This document shows positions 1 through 6,228 of a stretch of DNA of 9,560 nucleotides, in pieces. How positions within the stretch are numbered: position 1 is the stretch's first letter; every line of letters begins with the position of its first letter. The stretch is from positions 1 through 9,560 of the forward strand of contig SKOX01000412.1 in assembly GCA_007119835.1 (NCBI GenBank), given 5' to 3'. The notes under the pieces are model-generated. The model saw nothing but the letters and a program-made list of their open reading frames with translations. It ran no database searches and had not been told where the DNA came from. The DNA comes from Paracoccaceae bacterium. Lineage in GTDB: Bacteria > Pseudomonadota > Alphaproteobacteria > Rhodobacterales > Rhodobacteraceae. Position numbers and translations under genes: made by a program.

Positions 1-1071
1 CAGATCGCCGAGGAGATCGAGGATGTCGGCGGCTACATCAACGCCTATACCGGCCGCGAGATGACCGCCTACTACGCCCGGGTTCTCGGCGCCGACGTTC
101 CGCTCGCCTTCGAGATCCTCGCCGACATCGTGCTCGAGCCGGCGATGCCCGACCCGGAGATCGAGGTCGAGCGCGGCGTGATCCTGCAGGAGATCGGGCA
201 GGCGCTCGACACGCCCGACGACATCATCTTCGACTGGCTGCAGGAGACGGCCTACCCCGACCAGCCCTTCGGCCGCGCCATCCTCGGCCCGGCCGACCGC
301 GTCGGCGTCTATTGCCGCGACGACCTCGCCCGCTTCGTGACGGAGCATTACGCGCCCGACCAGATCGTGCTGTCGGCCGCCGGCGCCATCGATCCCGACA
401 CGATCCTGCGGCTCGCGGAGCGGCATCTCGGGCATCTCGCGCCGCGGCCGGTGCCGCCGGCCGATCCGGCGCATTTCGCCGGCGGCGAGCGGCGGGTGCT
501 GAAGCGGCTCGAACAGGCCCACGTCGCGCTCGCCTTCGAGGCGCCGGATGCCCGTGACGATGCGGCCTATGTCGCCCAGGTCTATGCCGGGGTGCTTGGC
601 GGCGGCATGTCCTCGCGCCTCTTTCAGGAGCTTCGGGAGGCGCGCGGCCTCTGCTACACGGTGTTCGCTCAGGCGAGCGCCTATGCCGACACCGGTTCGA
701 TCACGTTCTACGGCGGGACGAGCAGCGGCGCCGTCCGGCAGTTTGCCGAAGTCATGGTCGACGAGCTCCGCCGCGCCGCGGAAGACCTGTCGGGGCCGGA
801 GGTCGACCGCGCGCGCGCCCAGATGCGCGCGGGCCTCCTGATGAGCCTCGAGAGCCCGTCCGCGCGGGCCGAGCGCAACGCCCGCCTCATGACGATCTGG
901 GATCGCGTGCCGCCGGTCGACGAGACGGTGGAGCGGATCGATGCCGTTGGCCTTGGCGATGTCCGCGAGTTCGCCGGCCGCCTCTGCGCATCGAGGCCGG
1001 CGCTCGCGCTGCTCGGTCCGGTGCGCTCTGCGCCGGATCGCGCCAAGCTCGCGCGCCGCCTTGTTGCATAG
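1..1071 (+). CDS. M16 family zinc metallopeptidase (processing-peptidase-like), 5' end outside window
   Basis: The reading frame is open from base 1 to the TAG at 1069-1071 (356 residues visible), so the start lies upstream. The protein resembles the alphaproteobacterial relatives of mitochondrial processing peptidase beta (M16B). The frame opens in the conserved stretch that follows the inverted zinc motif HxxEH (QIAEEIEDVGGYINAYTGRE), so HxxEH itself is probably just outside the window. The conserved VERGVILQE segment is at visible residues 56-64. By family knowledge Glu64 would be the third zinc ligand and Glu57 the conserved accessory Glu. The C-terminal M16 domain carries the typical REARGLCYTVF segment (Arg215, Tyr219) and the following strand DTGSITFYGGTS. 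Full members have about 420 residues, so roughly 60 are missing here. Family members cut short peptides or presequences, and the bacterial substrate is usually unknown. The next gene starts 4 bases after the stop, which suggests co-transcription. Confidence 0.93.
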   Translation, partial: QIAEEIEDVGGYINAYTGREMTAYYARVLGADVPLAFEILADIVLEPAMPDPEIEVERGVILQEIGQALDTPDDIIFDWLQETAYPDQPFGRAILGPADRVGVYCRDDLARFVTEHYAPDQIVLSAAGAIDPDTILRLAERHLGHLAPRPVPPADPAHFAGGERRVLKRLEQAHVALAFEAPDARDDAAYVAQVYAGVLGGGMSSRLFQELREARGLCYTVFAQASAYADTGSITFYGGTSSGAVRQFAEVMVDELRRAAEDLSGPEVDRARAQMRAGLLMSLESPSARAERNARLMTIWDRVPPVDETVERIDAVGLGDVREFAGRLCASRPALALLGPVRSAPDRAKLARRLVA

Positions 1072-1075
1072 TTTC

Positions 1076-1672
1076 ATGCTCTTCCGCCGGACGTCTCCCG
1101 TCGCCCTCGAGACGGACCGCATGACGCTCCGGCTGCCGGAGATGGCCGACCACGCGGTCTGGAGCCAGCTCCGGCGCTCGGGCGAGGAATTTCTACGCGC
1201 CTGGGAGCCGGTCTATGCGCCGGACTACCTTTCCCGGCGCTCCTACCGCAACCGCGTCTACTGGGCGCACCGCGCGCGGGAGGAGGGCAAGGCCCTGTCG
1301 CTCTTCCTGGTGCGGCGGGAGGATCAGGCGCTCATGGGCGCGATCACGCTCGACAACATCCGCCGGGGACCGGCGCAGATGGCCAATGTCGGCTACTGGA
1401 TCGGGCCCGACTACGCGCGCAGGGGCTACATGCTGGAGGCGCTCCTCGCGGTCAGGGCCTACGCCTACGACCGGCTCGATCTCGGCCGGATCGAAGCGGC
1501 CTGCCTGCCCGAGAACGCGGCGTCGCGCGGCCTGCTGGAACGCGCCGGGTTCGTGCGCGAGGGCATGGCGCTTGCCTATCTTCAGATCGCCGGCCGCTGG
1601 CGCGACCACGTCCTCTACGCGCATCTGCGGGAGGATCGGCGGGACGAGAAGCAAGGGGCGGAACTTGACTGA
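1076..1672 (+). CDS. GNAT N-acetyltransferase, RimJ/RimL-type
   Basis: This 198-residue protein has the layout of the RimJ/RimL branch of GNAT enzymes, which move an acetyl group from acetyl-CoA to the alpha-amino group of ribosomal or other proteins. An N-terminal strand LETDRMTLRLPEM (residues 11-23) is followed by the central sheet AITLDNIRRG...ANVGYWIGPDYARRGYM. The ARRGYM part (114-119) is the pyrophosphate-binding R/Q-x-x-G-x-A loop. The NAASRGLLERAGFVREG helix-turn (147-163) is characteristic of the family. I chose ATG 1076 because it is 4 bases after the M16 stop and keeps the full first strand; no Shine-Dalgarno sequence is visible, which fits translational coupling. The in-frame ATG at 1121 would cut into the first strand. 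The end overlaps the next gene by 8 bases. The acetylated substrate cannot be told from sequence, and the symbol rimJ is deliberately withheld. Confidence 0.88.
   Translation: MLFRRTSPVALETDRMTLRLPEMADHAVWSQLRRSGEEFLRAWEPVYAPDYLSRRSYRNRVYWAHRAREEGKALSLFLVRREDQALMGAITLDNIRRGPAQMANVGYWIGPDYARRGYMLEALLAVRAYAYDRLDLGRIEAACLPENAASRGLLERAGFVREGMALAYLQIAGRWRDHVLYAHLREDRRDEKQGAELD
1653..1667 (+). promoter_or_regulatory. Shine-Dalgarno and TTG start of the FAD dehydrogenase
   Basis: AAGGGG at 1653-1658 sits inside the last codons of the GNAT gene, six bases before an in-frame TTG at 1665-1667. No in-frame ATG or GTG lies close to this position, and the encoded protein aligns with its family from just after here. 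The site decides the start and implies translation coupled to the gene in front. Confidence 0.65.
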
Positions 1673-3083
1673 CCTTCGCGAGCCCGACCCGGACCTCCTC
1701 AGCCGTCTGGAGGCGGCGCTCGGTCCCGGCGGGGTCGCGGAACCGGAGCCGCGCTTCCTCGAGGAGCCCCGCGGCCGCCTCACGGGTGTCGCGGCGGCCG
1801 TGCTCCGGCCGCGAGACACGGCTGGCGTTGCGGCCGCGGTGCGCCTGTGCGCCGAGGCGCGGGTCGGGATCGTCCCCTATGCCGGCGGGACGGGTCTTGT
1901 GGGCGGACAGGTGAGCCTCGGCATGCCGCGGCCGGTCGTCATCTCCGTCGAGCGGCTCTCGGGCGTCCTTGAGGTCGATCCGGTCGACAACGTGCTCACC
2001 GCCGGCGCCGGCGCGATCCTCCTCGACGTCCAGGCGGCGGCCGAGGCTGCGGGACGGCTCTTTCCGCTCTCGCTCGCCTCCGAAGGCTCGGCGCGGATCG
2101 GCGGCCTGCTCGCGACGAACGCCGGCGGCATAGGCGTGCTGCGCTACGGCAACGCCCGCGATCTCTGCCTCGGTGTCGAGGCCGTGCTGGCCGACGGCTC
2201 GGTGCTGAACGGCCTCAGCCACCTGCGCAAGGACAACACCGGCTACGACATCAAGGGGCTGCTCATAGGCTCCGAGGGTACGCTCGGGCTCATCACTGCC
2301 GCAAGCCTCCGCCTCTTCGCCCGGCCGGTGGAGACCGCGACGTCCTGGGTCGCGGTCGCGCGTCCGACCGATGCGCTCGAGCTTCTGGGGCGGCTGCGGG
2401 ATGCGATCGGCGAGACCGTCTCCGCCTTCGAGATCATGCACGCGCAGGGCCTGGCCTTCCTCGCCGAGACCATGCCCGAGGTGCCGCTGCCCCTTGCGGA
2501 CACGCCGGAATGGAGCGTTCTGATCGAGGCTGGGGCAGGGCCGGGGCTCGGCGAGCGGGTGGAGGTGGCGCTTGCGGGCGCGTTCGAGCGGAACCTCGTC
2601 AGCGATGCGCTGGTCGCGCAGAACGAGGCGCAGCGCACCGCATTCTGGCGCGTCCGCGAATCGATCCCCGAGGCGAACCGGCGGATCGGCGCCGTGGCGA
2701 GCCACGACATCTCCGTGCCGCCCGGGAAGATCGGCGAGTTCGTCGAGCGGGGCCGGATCGCCCTGGCGGCGATCGATCCGGGGCTTCGCGTCAACTGCTT
2801 CGGGCATCTCGGAGACGGCAACCTGCACTACAACGTCTTTCCGGCGCCCGGCCGCGCGCGGCGTGATTACGATGCCGTGCGCGACCGCGTGATCGGGGTC
2901 GTGCACGGCCTCGCGCACACACTCGACGGCTCGATCTCGGCCGAACACGGCATCGGTCGCGTCAAGATCGCGGATCTGGCGCGATACGGCGATCCGGCAA
3001 AGCTCGCGGCGATGCGGTCGATCAAGAAAGCGCTCGATCCGTTCGGGATACTCAATCCGGGGGCCGTGCTGCCGTCGGACTGA
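1665..3083 (+). CDS. FAD-binding D-2-hydroxyacid dehydrogenase (D-2-hydroxyglutarate/D-lactate dehydrogenase-like)
   Basis: The 472-residue product belongs to the GlcD/D2HGDH group of VAO-type flavoproteins, which oxidise a D-2-hydroxyacid to the 2-oxoacid and pass electrons to an acceptor such as ETF or quinone. The FAD-binding PCMH domain is N-terminal and has the pyrophosphate loop PYAGGTGLVGGQ (residues 71-82), then LATNAGGIGVLRYGNARD and KDNTGYDIKGLLIGSEGTLGLIT. The C-terminal domain has NCFGHLGDGNLHYNVFPAP and SAEHGIGRVK. His381, His388 and Glu427 match the divalent metal ligands of D-2-hydroxyglutarate dehydrogenase, and His428 the catalytic histidine. The frame is open much further upstream, but homology begins here. 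TTG 1665 lies 6 bases after AAGGGG (1653-1658), and the gene overlaps the GNAT stop, so the three plus-strand genes look like one operon. Substrate choice between 2-hydroxyglutarate, D-lactate and glycolate is not decided. Confidence 0.9.
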   Translation: MTDLREPDPDLLSRLEAALGPGGVAEPEPRFLEEPRGRLTGVAAAVLRPRDTAGVAAAVRLCAEARVGIVPYAGGTGLVGGQVSLGMPRPVVISVERLSGVLEVDPVDNVLTAGAGAILLDVQAAAEAAGRLFPLSLASEGSARIGGLLATNAGGIGVLRYGNARDLCLGVEAVLADGSVLNGLSHLRKDNTGYDIKGLLIGSEGTLGLITAASLRLFARPVETATSWVAVARPTDALELLGRLRDAIGETVSAFEIMHAQGLAFLAETMPEVPLPLADTPEWSVLIEAGAGPGLGERVEVALAGAFERNLVSDALVAQNEAQRTAFWRVRESIPEANRRIGAVASHDISVPPGKIGEFVERGRIALAAIDPGLRVNCFGHLGDGNLHYNVFPAPGRARRDYDAVRDRVIGVVHGLAHTLDGSISAEHGIGRVKIADLARYGDPAKLAAMRSIKKALDPFGILNPGAVLPSD

Positions 3084-3159
3084 GCGGATGTTCCAAGCGC
3101 GTGCGACGCCGGGAGCGGGCCTGCGGCGGGGATGGATCTTCGCTGGCCCGAAAAATCTT

Positions 3160-3189
3160 GCGCCCCCTCTTGGGGGGAAGAGGGGGCGC
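3160..3189. terminator. Perfect 12-bp inverted repeat between convergent genes, likely bidirectional terminator
   Basis: The arms GCGCCCCCTCTT (3160-3171) and its exact reverse complement (3178-3189) enclose a GGGGGG loop. Reading the minus strand, the stem is followed by AAGATTTTTC, a short T-tract, so it looks more like a terminator for the minus-strand speE than for the plus-strand dehydrogenase. It lies between the 3' ends of two converging genes, where such elements are expected. It could also be one copy of a dispersed palindromic repeat. Confidence 0.55.
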
Positions 3190-3195
3190 TTGATC

Positions 3196-3219
3196 CAGAC
3201 GCGGGGTCTGAGGGGTTTT
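3196..3219 (+). terminator. Small hairpin followed by a T-run, weak terminator candidate
   Basis: CAGAC (3196-3200) and GTCTG (3206-3210) form a 5-bp stem with a GCGGG loop. TTTT follows at 3216-3219 after AGGGG. It lies about 110 bases past the dehydrogenase stop. The stem is short, so this is a weak candidate for ending the plus-strand operon. Confidence 0.3.
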
Positions 3220-3269
3220 GCAAGCAGCGCCCGATTGCTCGGGACAAGCAATGGATACAGCCCGAAGGG

Positions 3270-3285
3270 TTAACGAGAGGTTAAC
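3270..3285. promoter_or_regulatory. CtrA-like box TTAA-N7-TTAAC
   Basis: The bases TTAACGAGAGGTTAAC match the full-length CtrA recognition pattern TTAA-N7-TTAAC without mismatch. The wider sequence GGTTAAC-GAGAG-GTTAACC is also a 7-bp inverted repeat (3268-3286). It stands in an AT-richer patch of the 243-base gap between two converging genes, so no coding target is obvious on either side. CtrA is the cell-cycle response regulator of alphaproteobacteria. The call rests on the motif alone. Confidence 0.4.
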
Positions 3286-3326
3286 CACGAGCGAGTCATC
3301 CCGGAAAAATCAACTTGAGGTTGTTA

Positions 3327-4178
3327 TCACGGAAACAGCTGCCGGACGTAGCCGGGCAGCGCGAAGGCCGCCAGATGCACCTCCGGCGTGTAGTAGCGGC
3401 AGGCAAGGCCCGCGTCAGAATAGCGGGTGCGGAGTGTCTCCACGTCCGTCTGCCGCCCCGGGCCGTCGGTGCCCCAGCCGAAGGCCATGGGCCCGCCGGC
3501 ATAGGTCGGAACCGTGGCGAGGTAGCAGGTCGCGGCGCGAAACAGCGCGCTCATTGCCCTGAGGGTGCCGGTCAGCTCGTCGGGCTGCAGGAACGGCACG
3601 CCGTTCTGGGTGACCAGGATGCCGCCTTCGGCGAGGCGCTCCCGGGCACGTCCGTAGAAGGTGTCGGTGAAGAGCACTTCGCCGGGACCGATCGGGTCCG
3701 TCGAATCGACGAGGATGACGTCAAAGCTCTCTTCGGCTTCCGCCACGTAAGCGGCGCCGTCGGCGATGACGAGCCGCAGGCGCGGATCGTCGAACGCGCC
3801 GTCGGACAGGGTCGGCAGGTATTCGCGGCAGAACGAGACGACGCCGGCGTCGATCTCGACCATCGTGACGTGCTCGACGCTCTGGTGGCGCAGCACCTCG
3901 CGGGCCATCCCGCCGTCGCCGCCGCCGATGATGAGCACGCGCCGCACCGCGCCGTGGGCGAGGATCGGCACATGCGCCATCATCTCGTGGTAGATGAACT
4001 CGTCGCCTTCGGTCGTCTGGACGACCCCGTCGAGCGTGAGGACGCGCCCGAAGCGCGCATTTTCGAACACCTGGATGCGCTGGTGCTCGGTCTTGCTGTC
4101 GTAGAGCAGCCGATCGATCCTGAGCGACTGGCGATGATAGGGGTAGAGCGTCTCGTGCGACCAGGCGTCTTCGGCCAT
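3327..4178 (-). CDS. speE: Spermidine synthase (polyamine aminopropyltransferase)
   Basis: The 283-residue protein transfers the aminopropyl group of decarboxylated S-adenosylmethionine to putrescine, giving spermidine and 5'-methylthioadenosine in the cytoplasm. The N-terminal beta domain has LLYDSKTEHQRIQVFEN and GRVLTLDGVVQTTEGDEFIYHEMMAHVP (residues 44-71), typical of SpeE. The Rossmann-like domain has VLIIGGGDGGMAREVLRH (81-98), the VEID acidic turn with Asp110, ADGAAYV (139-145) and the active-site segment DSTDPIGPGEVLF (158-170) with Asp158 and Asp161. YAGGPMAFGWGT (226-237) is the conserved C-terminal motif. Length is normal for the bacterial enzyme. ATG at 4178 is preceded on the minus strand by AGGGAGA at good spacing. 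It follows speD with an 85-base gap and surely works with it. Confidence 0.96.
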   Translation of the reverse strand: MAEDAWSHETLYPYHRQSLRIDRLLYDSKTEHQRIQVFENARFGRVLTLDGVVQTTEGDEFIYHEMMAHVPILAHGAVRRVLIIGGGDGGMAREVLRHQSVEHVTMVEIDAGVVSFCREYLPTLSDGAFDDPRLRLVIADGAAYVAEAEESFDVILVDSTDPIGPGEVLFTDTFYGRARERLAEGGILVTQNGVPFLQPDELTGTLRAMSALFRAATCYLATVPTYAGGPMAFGWGTDGPGRQTDVETLRTRYSDAGLACRYYTPEVHLAAFALPGYVRQLFP

Positions 4179-4233
4179 TCGGATCTCCCTCGTCTGGAGA
4201 CGGCCGGCGAGGGTGCCGACGGATGGGGCGGCC

Positions 4234-4255
4234 CCGGCCCCCTCGGGGGGGCCGG
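4234..4255 (-). other. Very GC-rich hairpin in the speD-speE gap
   Basis: CCGGCCCCC (4234-4242) pairs with GGGGGCCGG (4247-4255) across a 4-base loop, beginning 8 bases past the speD stop on the minus strand. No T-run follows, so it does not look like a classical terminator. It may protect the upstream speD transcript end or lower the amount of downstream speE message. Function is inferred from position only. Confidence 0.4.
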
Positions 4256-4263
4256 CCCAGCGA

Positions 4264-4758
4264 TCAGGCTTCAGGCGGCGTGACCAGGCCTTCGCCGCGC
4301 AGCAGTTCGCGCACCCGCACCTCGTCTGCGTCGAAGGCGCGGCGCAGCACCTCGACGGCGCGCCAGGGATCGGCATCGCCGCACATGAACACGTCGAAGG
4401 CGCCGTAGCCGATCTCCGGCCAGGTGTGGACCGAGATGTGGCTCTCCGCGAGCACGGCGACCCCGGACACACCCTGCGGCGTGAACTTGTGGGTGTGGAT
4501 GTGCAGGAGCGTTGCCCCGCAGGTGTCCACGCAGTCCCGGAAGGCGCGCTCGATGCGCTCCTCGTCGTCGAGGCCCGAGCCACCGACCACCTCGATGATG
4601 AGGTGCGTGCCGGCGAACACCTTGCCGTCCTTGCGGATGAAATGGTCCTCGCGCTCGGGCGCGAAGAGGCCATGGACCACGGCTCCGCCACTCTCGGGGC
4701 CATGCGGGGCGCCTGTCTCCAGGTCCATCCCCAGTCGCAGCAGGTTCGCGTTCTGCAT
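4264..4758 (-). CDS. speD: S-adenosylmethionine decarboxylase proenzyme (short, pyruvoyl-dependent type)
   Basis: The 164-residue proenzyme cleaves itself to create a pyruvoyl cofactor and then decarboxylates S-adenosylmethionine, making the aminopropyl donor for SpeE. The processing site is in LAESHISVHTWPE: cleavage between Glu105 and Ser106 would leave Ser106 as pyruvoyl. His111 and Cys126 (FDVFMCGDA) stand 5 and 20 residues after that Ser, the same spacing as Ser63, His68 and Cys83 of the Thermotoga maritima enzyme. The core starts near FAGTHLIIEVVGG (residue 48), so there are about 45 extra N-terminal residues compared with the minimal enzyme. ATG 4758 is chosen because GGGAGGG stands about 7 bases upstream on the minus strand. 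The gene leads a speD-speE operon. The same family is called speH in some annotations. Confidence 0.95.
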   Translation of the reverse strand: MQNANLLRLGMDLETGAPHGPESGGAVVHGLFAPEREDHFIRKDGKVFAGTHLIIEVVGGSGLDDEERIERAFRDCVDTCGATLLHIHTHKFTPQGVSGVAVLAESHISVHTWPEIGYGAFDVFMCGDADPWRAVEVLRRAFDADEVRVRELLRGEGLVTPPEA

Positions 4759-4768
4759 GACGCTACCC

Positions 4769-4860
4769 TCCCTACCAGTAGATGAAGTCCCAGCGGTTCC
4801 CTCAGCGGCCCCCCGCGCAGGGGTTGGGGTCGGCAACCGTGCGAGCCGCTCAAGTAGGGA
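4769..4860 (-). promoter_or_regulatory. speD leader with possible Shine-Dalgarno sequestering pair
   Basis: On the minus strand, TCCCTAC (4860-4854) is the exact reverse complement of GTAGGGA (4775-4769), the 5' half of the speD Shine-Dalgarno region. G-U pairs can extend the match by one on each side. Between them lie a CCCC/GGGG hairpin (4811-4823) and two CAGCGG direct repeats (4791-4796, 4803-4808). Together these could let the message fold so that the ribosome site is hidden. I found no convincing -35/-10 pair for speD, so the transcript start, and whether it includes 4860, is unknown. Confidence 0.25.
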
Positions 4861-4936
4861 ATGCCCACGGCGAAAGCAAGCGGCTTGTTCGCACATTTCC
4901 TTGGCAAATCGCGCCTGCTCGTGAATGGTGCCGCCT

Positions 4937-5104
4937 ATGCTCAGACTGATGGCGCTGCTCCTCGTCGTCGCCGGGATCGGCGCTCTCTTCGGGCCGCGCC
5001 GGCTGCGGGTGATCTTCTGGGCCATCGGGGCGGCGGCGGTCGCTTATACGGTGTTGCGGCTGCTCGGGATCGTCGAGGGCCCGCAGCCCGCCGGAATGGG
5101 GTAA
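4937..5104 (+). CDS. Small hypothetical membrane protein (55 residues)
   Basis: The frame ATG 4937 to TAA 5104 encodes a 55-residue protein with two hydrophobic stretches. The first is LMALLLVVAGIGALF (residues 4-18) and the second VIFWAIGAAAVAYTVLRLLGIV (24-45), with the arginine-rich turn GPRRLR between them. This predicts a helical hairpin in the inner membrane with the basic loop in the cytoplasm. Third codon positions are almost all G or C, as in neighbouring real genes, which argues against chance. An in-frame ATG at 4925 would add MVPP. Neither start has a strong Shine-Dalgarno sequence, although GGTG lies 7 bases before 4937. It diverges from speD and precedes rplM. I do not recognise a family, so function is unknown. 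Confidence 0.55.
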   Translation: MLRLMALLLVVAGIGALFGPRRLRVIFWAIGAAAVAYTVLRLLGIVEGPQPAGMG

Positions 5105-5161
5105 AATGACACCTTTATTGTAACCCGTTGGGATAGAACGTCTTAGGGTGGCGTTTTGGAG

Positions 5162-5189
5162 TTGACGTGCCAGCCGAAAGGCGTAGAAG
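5162..5189 (+). promoter_or_regulatory. Candidate promoter of rplM-rpsI
   Basis: TTGACG at 5162-5167 is followed after 16 bases by TAGAAG at 5184-5189, a good -35 and a moderate -10 for the housekeeping sigma factor. The stretch just upstream (5105-5160) is clearly more AT-rich than the surroundings. Transcription from here would give a leader of about 50 bases before rplM. Confidence 0.38.
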
Positions 5190-5202
5190 GGCGGCTTCGG
5201 AT

Positions 5203-5220
5203 CGGCGGAAAGCCCCGCCG
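5203..5220 (+). other. Leader hairpin ahead of rplM
   Basis: CGGCGG (5203-5208) and CCGCCG (5215-5220) form a 6-bp stem with an AAAGCC loop, 26 bases before the rplM start. In other bacteria L13 controls its own operon through the rplM leader, so this could be the site here. That is inference from position; the fold is short and common in GC-rich DNA. Confidence 0.25.
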
Positions 5221-5246
5221 GCGTCGAGGGCATGGAAGCGAGCGCG

Positions 5247-5711
5247 ATGAAGACCTACTCCGCCAAACCGGCCGACATCGAGAAGAAGTGGATCGTGATC
5301 GACGCCGAGGGCGTCGTGCTCGGGCGCCTCGCCTCGATCGTGGCCACCCGCCTGCGCGGCAAGCACAAGGCGACGTTCACGCCGCACATGGACATGGGCG
5401 ACAACGTCATCGTCATCAACGCCGAGAAGGTGCAGATGACCGGCAACAAGCGGGCCGAGAAGACCTATTACTGGCACACCGGCTACCCGGGCGGCATCAA
5501 GAGCCGGACCGCGAAGCAGATCCTCGAGGGCAAGCATCCCCACCGGGTCGTCGAGAAGGCGGTGCAGCGCATGATGCCCGGCGGGCCGCTGACCCGTCGC
5601 CAGCTCTCGAACCTCCGCATCTATGCCGGAACGGAGCATCCCCACGCGGCCCAGAACCCAGAGGTTCTCGACGTCGCCGCGATGAACCCCAAGAACACCC
5701 GGAGCGCCTGA
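5247..5711 (+). CDS. rplM: 50S ribosomal protein L13
   Basis: The 154-residue product is L13, an early-assembly protein of the large ribosomal subunit. [20 protein letters not shown] is followed by the family segments [51 protein letters not shown], a run ending in [27 protein letters not shown], and a [13 protein letters not shown] tail. ATG 5247 is preferred over the in-frame ATG at 5232 because MKTYSAKP is the usual alphaproteobacterial beginning, 154 residues is the usual length, and GGAAG (5234-5238) gives a ribosome site 8 bases before it. The gene runs into rpsI with only two bases between stop and start, the standard rplM-rpsI pair. Confidence 0.97.
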   Translation: MKTYSAKPADIEKKWIVIDAEGVVLGRLASIVATRLRGKHKATFTPHMDMGDNVIVINAEKVQMTGNKRAEKTYYWHTGYPGGIKSRTAKQILEGKHPHRVVEKAVQRMMPGGPLTRRQLSNLRIYAGTEHPHAAQNPEVLDVAAMNPKNTRSA

Positions 5712-5713
5712 TC

Positions 5714-6196
5714 ATGGCCGAGCAGTTTTCGTCCCTCGATGAGCTCCGCGGCGCGGTCGGCGAGGTACAGGCCGAGGAGGCTCCCCGCTACGAGCGCGTG
5801 CGCGACGAGTTCGGCCGCTCCTACGCCACCGGCAAGCGGAAGGACGCGGTGGCCCGCGTCTGGATCAAGCCGGGCAACGGCAAGGTCATGGTCAACGGCA
5901 AGGACATGGGCACCTACTTCGCCCGGCCGGTGCTGCAGATGGTGATCGGCCAGCCCTTCCAGGTCGCGGGCGTCGTCGGCGAGTTCGACGTGATGTGCAC
6001 CGTCAAGGGCGGCGGGCTTTCGGGGCAGGCCGGCGCGGTGAAGCACGGCATCTCCAAGGCCCTCACCCTCTACGAGCCGGGCCTGCGGCCGGCGCTGAAG
6101 GCCGCTGGCTTCCTCACCCGCGACCCGCGGGTGGTCGAGCGCAAGAAGTACGGCAAGGCAAAGGCCCGCCGGAGCTTCCAGTTCTCGAAGCGCTGA
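5714..6196 (+). CDS. rpsI: 30S ribosomal protein S9
   Basis: The 160-residue protein is S9, whose C-terminal tail reaches the P-site tRNA in the small subunit. The core begins with [29 protein letters not shown] and continues with [28 protein letters not shown] and [27 protein letters not shown], ending in the invariant SKR. About 35 N-terminal residues precede the core; this extension is usual in alphaproteobacteria, while the E. coli protein has 130 residues. GGAG at 5701-5704, inside the end of rplM, is the ribosome site. The rplM promoter probably serves both genes. Confidence 0.97.
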   Translation: MAEQFSSLDELRGAVGEVQAEEAPRYERVRDEFGRSYATGKRKDAVARVWIKPGNGKVMVNGKDMGTYFARPVLQMVIGQPFQVAGVVGEFDVMCTVKGGGLSGQAGAVKHGISKALTLYEPGLRPALKAAGFLTRDPRVVERKKYGKAKARRSFQFSKR

Positions 6197-6205
6197 CGAC
6201 GCGCC

Positions 6206-6226
6206 GGGGCCGCCATCGGCGGCCCC
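6206..6226 (+). terminator. GC-rich terminator hairpin after rpsI
   Basis: GGGGCCGCC (6206-6214) and GGCGGCCCC (6218-6226) form a perfect 9-bp stem with a 3-base ATC loop, beginning 10 bases after the rpsI stop. The following bases hold only scattered T, so termination would rely on the very stable stem. Position right after a ribosomal operon supports the call. Confidence 0.6.
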
Positions 6227-6228
6227 TG

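Noticed and set aside
1215..1664. Upstream extension of the dehydrogenase frame across the GNAT gene
   Set aside because: The added 150 residues are out-of-frame GNAT sequence, Arg-rich, with no homology; the TTG at 1665 has its own ribosome site.
1452..3251. 599-codon open frame on the minus strand opposite the GNAT and dehydrogenase genes
   Set aside because: It mirrors two convincing plus-strand families, is extremely rich in Arg and Pro, and has no recognisable domain. It is an effect of high GC content.
3088..3273. 61-codon plus-strand frame in the convergent gap
   Set aside because: It runs through the 12-bp palindrome and the CtrA-like box, has no ribosome site and has low-complexity Gly/Arg content.
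3315..4283. 322-codon open frame on the plus strand over speE
   Set aside because: SpeE motifs on the other strand are unambiguous; this is its antisense shadow.
4861..5109. 82-codon plus-strand frame overlapping the small membrane protein
   Set aside because: It is the wrong frame for the hydrophobic segments and its second half is an Arg/Gly-rich shadow.
5232..5246. Earlier in-frame ATG for rplM giving an extra MEASA
   Set aside because: MKTYSAKP is the family start, and the bases around 5234-5238 are better used as its Shine-Dalgarno sequence.
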